This document shows, piece by piece, positions 60,681 through 64,000 of a stretch of DNA of 64,000 nucleotides. Position 1 is the stretch's first letter. Every line of letters begins with the position of its first letter. The notes beneath the pieces were generated by a model, which did not search any database, was not told the DNA's origin, and worked only from the letters and a program-made list of their open reading frames with translations. Location: positions 48,106 through 112,105 of the forward strand of contig NZ_JAPKFL010000019.1 in the NCBI RefSeq assembly GCF_026262575.1, given 5' to 3'. Origin of the DNA: Streptomyces marinisediminis (lineage in GTDB: Bacteria; Actinomycetota; Actinomycetes; Streptomycetales; Streptomycetaceae). Position numbers and translations under genes: made by a program.

Positions 60681-63600
60681 ATGACGCGTGCAGAGCAGCC
60701 ATCGGTCGGTAGCGCCGCCTCCGAAGCCCTCGCCGCGGACTCCCGCGAGCGCGCGGTGCGGGCCCTGGTCCGCTACCCGCCCCTGCGCCGACTGTGGAGC
60801 GCCCACTACGTCAGCGGCATCGGCGACGCCCTGGCGCTGTTCGTGCTGACGCTCCTGACGGTGCAGGCGGTGCTCGGCGTCATGCTCACCGGCTCCACGA
60901 CCGTGTTCGGCGGCGGTTACCGCGGCGTCGCCCTGGCCGTCGCCGCCGTGTTCGCCACCCGGCTGCTGGCCACGCTGCTCTTCGGCGCCGTACTGCTCGG
61001 CCCCGTCTCGTCCCTGCTGACGCCCGGCAGCGCGCTGGACCGCCGCTGGACGATGATCGGCGCCGACGGCTTCCGGGCCGCGCTGCTGATCGTCGCCCCG
61101 CTGTGGATCACCTGGACGCCGGCCAACGCCTCCGCGTTCCTGCTGATCACGGTGTTCCTCACCGGCGTCGCGGAGCGGCTGTGGGCCGTGGCCAAGGACA
61201 GCGCGGCCCCGGCCCTGCTCCCCGCCCCGCCGCCCGAGGGCGCGGCCGTGCGCCCGCTGCCGGACCACCACGAGGCGCTGCGCCGCCTGTGGGTGCGCGG
61301 CAGCTTCCTCGCCTTCCCCGCCGCGGGCGTCGTGCTGCTCGCCGTCTCGCTGCTCAGCAACCTGCTGGGCACCTTCCTGACCTGGTTCACCGAGCACCAG
61401 GCGGCCCTGGCCTCCTACGTCGCCGCCGGGCTGTTCGCGGCGTCGGTCTCGCTGCTGGTCTTCCTGCGCGTCCCCACGGGCCGCACGCCGCGGCCGCGCT
61501 CCCCCTTGGAGGGCCTGCGCCGGCCGCGTACCGACACCGGCCCGGACACCGGCCGCACCGGCGCCGTGCCGCTGCTGGTGCTGACGGCGGCCGCCATCGC
61601 GGGCACGGTCGCCGCAGCCGTCGCGCTGGCCGTGCCGCACGCGCTGGACCTGGGCGGCGGTCCGGTCACGTACGCGCTGCTCCTGATCGGTCTGACGGGG
61701 GGGACGGCCGCCGGAATCCGGCTGGCCGCGCGCGCGCTGCCGGGGCTGTCCCCGCGCCGCCTCCTGGCGCTCGCCCTCACCGCGACGGGCGTGGCCCTGC
61801 TGCTCACCGGCCTGGTGGCCGACACCGCGACGGTGCTGGCGGCCGCGCTGGCCACCGGCGTCGGCGCGGGCGTCGCCGCCCGTACCGCGCACAACCTGCT
61901 GGACCAGGAGACCGAGGACGCCCGCCGCCCCCGGGTGACCGAGCACCTGGGCGCCGTCGTGCGGCTCACCGTCGCGCTCGCCGCCATCGTCGCCCCGGTG
62001 CTGGCCGCGCTCATCGGCGACCAGCGTGTGGAGAGCGGCAAGTTCGTCTTCGCCCACGGCGGCGCCGCGTTCGTCCTCATGCTGCTCGGCGCGCTGCTGC
62101 TGCCCGTCGCGGCCCTGGTGCTCACCAAGGCCGACGACCGCCGGGGCGTGCCGCTGCGCCGCGACGTGCTGGACGTCCTGCGCGGCGGCGACCCGGCGCA
62201 GGCCCCGTCCGGCACCGGTTTCCTCATCGCCCTGGAGGGCGGCGACGGCGCCGGGAAGTCGACGCAGGCCGAGGCGCTGGCGGAGTGGATCCGCGGCAAG
62301 GGCCACGAGGTCGTCCTCACCCGCGAGCCGGGCGCCACACCGCTGGGCAAGCGGCTGCGCTCGATCGTGCTGGACGTCTCCTCCACCGGGCTCTCCGACC
62401 GCGCCGAGGCCCTGCTCTACGCGGCCGACCGCGCCGAGCACGTCGAAAGCGTCGTGCGCCCGGCCCTGGAGCGCGGCGCCGTCGTCATCACCGACCGCTA
62501 CATCGACTCCTCCGTGGCCTACCAGGGCGCCGGGCGCGAGCTGGCGCCCACCGAGGTCGCCCGGATCTCGCGCTGGGCCACCGGCGGCCTCGTCCCGCAC
62601 CTGACGGTGCTGCTCGACGTCTCGCCGGAGACGGCCCGCGAGCGCTTCACCGAGGCGCCGGACCGGCTGGAGTCGGAGTCGGCCGACTTCCACCAGCGGG
62701 TGCGCTTCGGCTTCCTGGCGCTGGCCGCGGCCGACCCGGCCCGGTACCTCGTGGTGGACGCCGGGCAGGAGCCGGAGTCCGTCACCGGCGTCGTCCGGCA
62801 CCGGCTCGACCAGGTGCTGCCGCTGTCCGAACAGGAGATCAGGGAGCGCGAGGAGGCCCGCCGCCGGTCCGAGGAGGAGCGCAGGCGGCGCGCGGAGGAA
62901 GAGGCCGCACGCCGGGCCGAGGAGGAGCGCCGCAAGGCCGAGGCCGAGCGGCTGGAGCGTGAGCGGCAGGCGGAGCTGGCCCGGCTGGAGCGCGAACGCG
63001 AGGAGGAGCTCGCCCGGCAGCGCGCCGAGGAGGAGGCCCGCGAGGAGGAGCGCCGCCGCCGGGAGGCGGAGAACGCCCGGCGCGCGGCCGAGGCCCGGCT
63101 CGCCGAGGAGACGCGTCGGCGCGCCGAGGAGCTGGAGCGGCAGCGCGAGGAGGAGCGCCGACGCCGCGAGGCCGAGGAGCGGGCCCGGCAGGAGGAGCAG
63201 GAACGCCTGCGCAGGCGGCACGAGCGGCAGCAGCGGGAGCGGGCGGAGGAGGCCGCCCGCCGCGCGGAGAAGCAGCGCCAGGCCGAGGAGGCCCTGCTGC
63301 GGGCCGAGCGGTCCCGGGCCGCGCGGGGCGCCGCGCCCGGCCCGGACGAGGACACGGTGCAGGTGCCGCAGGTCGGCCCGGACGCCCCCGCCGCGCAGCC
63401 GCCGGAGGCGGACGGGACGCGCAAGCTGCCCCGGGTCTCGCTGGAGAAGGACGACGACGCCGCCCCGGACGCCGTCCCCGGTGCCGCCGCGGACGCCGCC
63501 CCCGGTGCCGACGACCGCACGCGGGAGATCCCGCGGCTCGAAGAGGACCGTACCCGGGAGATCCCGCGGCTCGAAGAGGACCGTACCCGGGAGATCCCGC

Positions 63601-63845
63601 GGCTCGAAGAGAACCGCACGCGGGAGATACCGCGGCTCGAGGAGGACCGTACCCGGGAGCTGCCCCAGGTCGACGCCGAGGGCCGCCCGGCCCGCCGCCG
63701 TCCCGCCTGGGCCGAGGAGACCCCGATGGACGACCTCCCCACCCTCGCCGACGAGCTGCTGGGCCCCTACCGGAACGAGCCCGGTGACCGGTCGCGGGAC
63801 GCGGCGGCAGCGGACGACGACCGCCCGGACGGCGATCACCGCTGA
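60681..63845 (+). CDS. tmk: MFS-like membrane domain fused to thymidylate kinase
   Basis: A 1054-residue fusion. Residues 30-500 contain about 12 membrane helices of MFS type (YVSGIGDALALFVLTLLTV, AALLIVAPLWITWTP and others). The thymidylate kinase domain starts GFLIALEGGDGAGKST (Walker A about residues 520-528), with TREPGATPLG, VITDRYIDSS and the LID region following; it phosphorylates dTMP. From about 717 to 883 is a highly charged Glu/Arg coiled coil, then a tail with five copies of an 11-residue unit (DRTREIPRLEE). This architecture is normal for Streptomyces. ATG 60681 has no strong RBS but precedes the first conserved residues. Confidence 0.93.
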   Translation: MTRAEQPSVGSAASEALAADSRERAVRALVRYPPLRRLWSAHYVSGIGDALALFVLTLLTVQAVLGVMLTGSTTVFGGGYRGVALAVAAVFATRLLATLLFGAVLLGPVSSLLTPGSALDRRWTMIGADGFRAALLIVAPLWITWTPANASAFLLITVFLTGVAERLWAVAKDSAAPALLPAPPPEGAAVRPLPDHHEALRRLWVRGSFLAFPAAGVVLLAVSLLSNLLGTFLTWFTEHQAALASYVAAGLFAASVSLLVFLRVPTGRTPRPRSPLEGLRRPRTDTGPDTGRTGAVPLLVLTAAAIAGTVAAAVALAVPHALDLGGGPVTYALLLIGLTGGTAAGIRLAARALPGLSPRRLLALALTATGVALLLTGLVADTATVLAAALATGVGAGVAARTAHNLLDQETEDARRPRVTEHLGAVVRLTVALAAIVAPVLAALIGDQRVESGKFVFAHGGAAFVLMLLGALLLPVAALVLTKADDRRGVPLRRDVLDVLRGGDPAQAPSGTGFLIALEGGDGAGKSTQAEALAEWIRGKGHEVVLTREPGATPLGKRLRSIVLDVSSTGLSDRAEALLYAADRAEHVESVVRPALERGAVVITDRYIDSSVAYQGAGRELAPTEVARISRWATGGLVPHLTVLLDVSPETARERFTEAPDRLESESADFHQRVRFGFLALAAADPARYLVVDAGQEPESVTGVVRHRLDQVLPLSEQEIREREEARRRSEEERRRRAEEEAARRAEEERRKAEAERLERERQAELARLEREREEELARQRAEEEAREEERRRREAENARRAAEARLAEETRRRAEELERQREEERRRREAEERARQEEQERLRRRHERQQRERAEEAARRAEKQRQAEEALLRAERSRAARGAAPGPDEDTVQVPQVGPDAPAAQPPEADGTRKLPRVSLEKDDDAAPDAVPGAAADAAPGADDRTREIPRLEEDRTREIPRLEEDRTREIPRLEENRTREIPRLEEDRTRELPQVDAEGRPARRRPAWAEETPMDDLPTLADELLGPYRNEPGDRSRDAAAADDDRPDGDHR
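63513..63671 (+). repeat. 33-bp tandem repeat in the tmk tail, 4.8 copies
   Basis: In-frame units of 33 bp encoding (D/N)RTREIPRLEE. Copies 2 and 3 (63546-63611) are identical, copies 1 and 4 differ by a few synonymous or single changes, and the fifth is partial. The copy number is likely to vary between strains. Confidence 0.9.
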
Positions 63846-63851
63846 CGTCTC

Positions 63852-63901
63852 CGCCCGCCCCGGCCCGGCGGGCGTCGGCCCGCGCCGGGCCGGGGCGGGC
63901 G
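63852..63901 (+). terminator. Very strong inverted repeat after tmk
   Basis: A perfect 19-bp inverted repeat (63852-63870 with 63883-63901) with a 12-nt loop, 6 bp after the tmk stop. It should end transcription before the next gene, which is not in the window. The last 100 bp show no gene. Confidence 0.85.
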
Positions 63902-64000
63902 CGGGGCGACGGCGCCCCGGCGCCTTCGCGCGGCCTCGCCGCGCAGCAGGTCAGCCGGTCACCGGGCGACGGGGGCGGAGGAGCGGGAACGGCAGGGGCA

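Noticed and set aside
63513..63671. Regular 33-bp repeats resembling a CRISPR array
   Set aside because: The repeats are head to tail without spacers, in frame, and part of the tmk coding sequence.
60507..63839. 1110-codon minus-strand frame over tmk
   Set aside because: Antisense to the thymidylate kinase fusion; no domains.

Overview
The window is high-GC actinobacterial DNA (roughly 70-75% G+C, strong G/C bias at codon position 3, many GTG starts). Its order of housekeeping genes (nudix, MBL, crp, nth, marP, acs, HAD, ssd, tad, bldG, hppA, topA, tmk) is the conserved Streptomyces core arrangement, so the host is almost certainly a Streptomyces or close relative. No tRNA, rRNA, CRISPR array or intact mobile element was seen.

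Layout. (1) 1-4.9 kb is a scrambled accessory edge. It holds two coupled small genes, an XRE/TPR regulator with a creatininase-family enzyme behind a palindromic operator, a joined DUF5919/NUDIX remnant, a frameshifted tyrosine integrase and a broken LacI fragment. (2) 4.9-13.4 kb is a complete four-gene Wadjet (JetABCD) plasmid-restriction operon with 4-nt overlaps between all its genes. (3) 13.4-15.9 kb, opposite strand, holds a vapC remnant and a coupled QatB-like/QatC-like (QueC-related) pair without the QatA ATPase or QatD nuclease. Parts 1-3 form a defence island. (4) 16.2-21.1 kb is a four-gene minus-strand cluster: a Crp/Fnr regulator with an intact cyclic-nucleotide cassette, a class III nucleotidyl-cyclase-like protein with its metal, Asn and Arg residues conserved, a large P-loop-like protein that has lost the Walker lysine, and a protein of unknown function. 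The last three overlap by 4 nt. A TGTGA-N6-TCACT box lies just upstream of the cyclase gene. I regard this as the best candidate for an undescribed signalling or conflict system. (5) 21.3-23 kb: a vWA protein, a DUF4291 protein and a 57-residue basic protein.

(6) 23.1-42 kb is core: NUDIX and metallo-beta-lactamase hydrolases, the canonical crp, nth with a CoA pyrophosphatase, marP, an epoxide-hydrolase-like enzyme, a holin-fold membrane protein, acetyl-CoA synthetase, a SulP-carbonic anhydrase fusion, a lipoprotein deacetylase, a CooC/ParA-type ATPase, a degenerate Fic protein and a HAD phosphatase. Two intergenic regions probably encode structured RNAs: a 6S-like candidate near 40.25-40.45 kb and a hairpin-rich candidate with a terminator at 41.69-41.83 kb. 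(7) 42.1-47.5 kb is the ssd-tad locus (Ssd, TadA, TadB, TadC, Flp-type prepilin, TadE-like, TadF-like). It converges on a DEAD/DEAH helicase. (8) 50-63.9 kb: bldG with its anti-sigma partner, the membrane pyrophosphatase, a lipoprotein, a methyltransferase, a small membrane protein, topoisomerase I with a Lys-rich tail, and the MFS-thymidylate kinase fusion. Strong inverted-repeat terminators follow several transcription units. Coordinates of starts are my choices from RBS, overlap and family alignment; alternatives are given where they matter.
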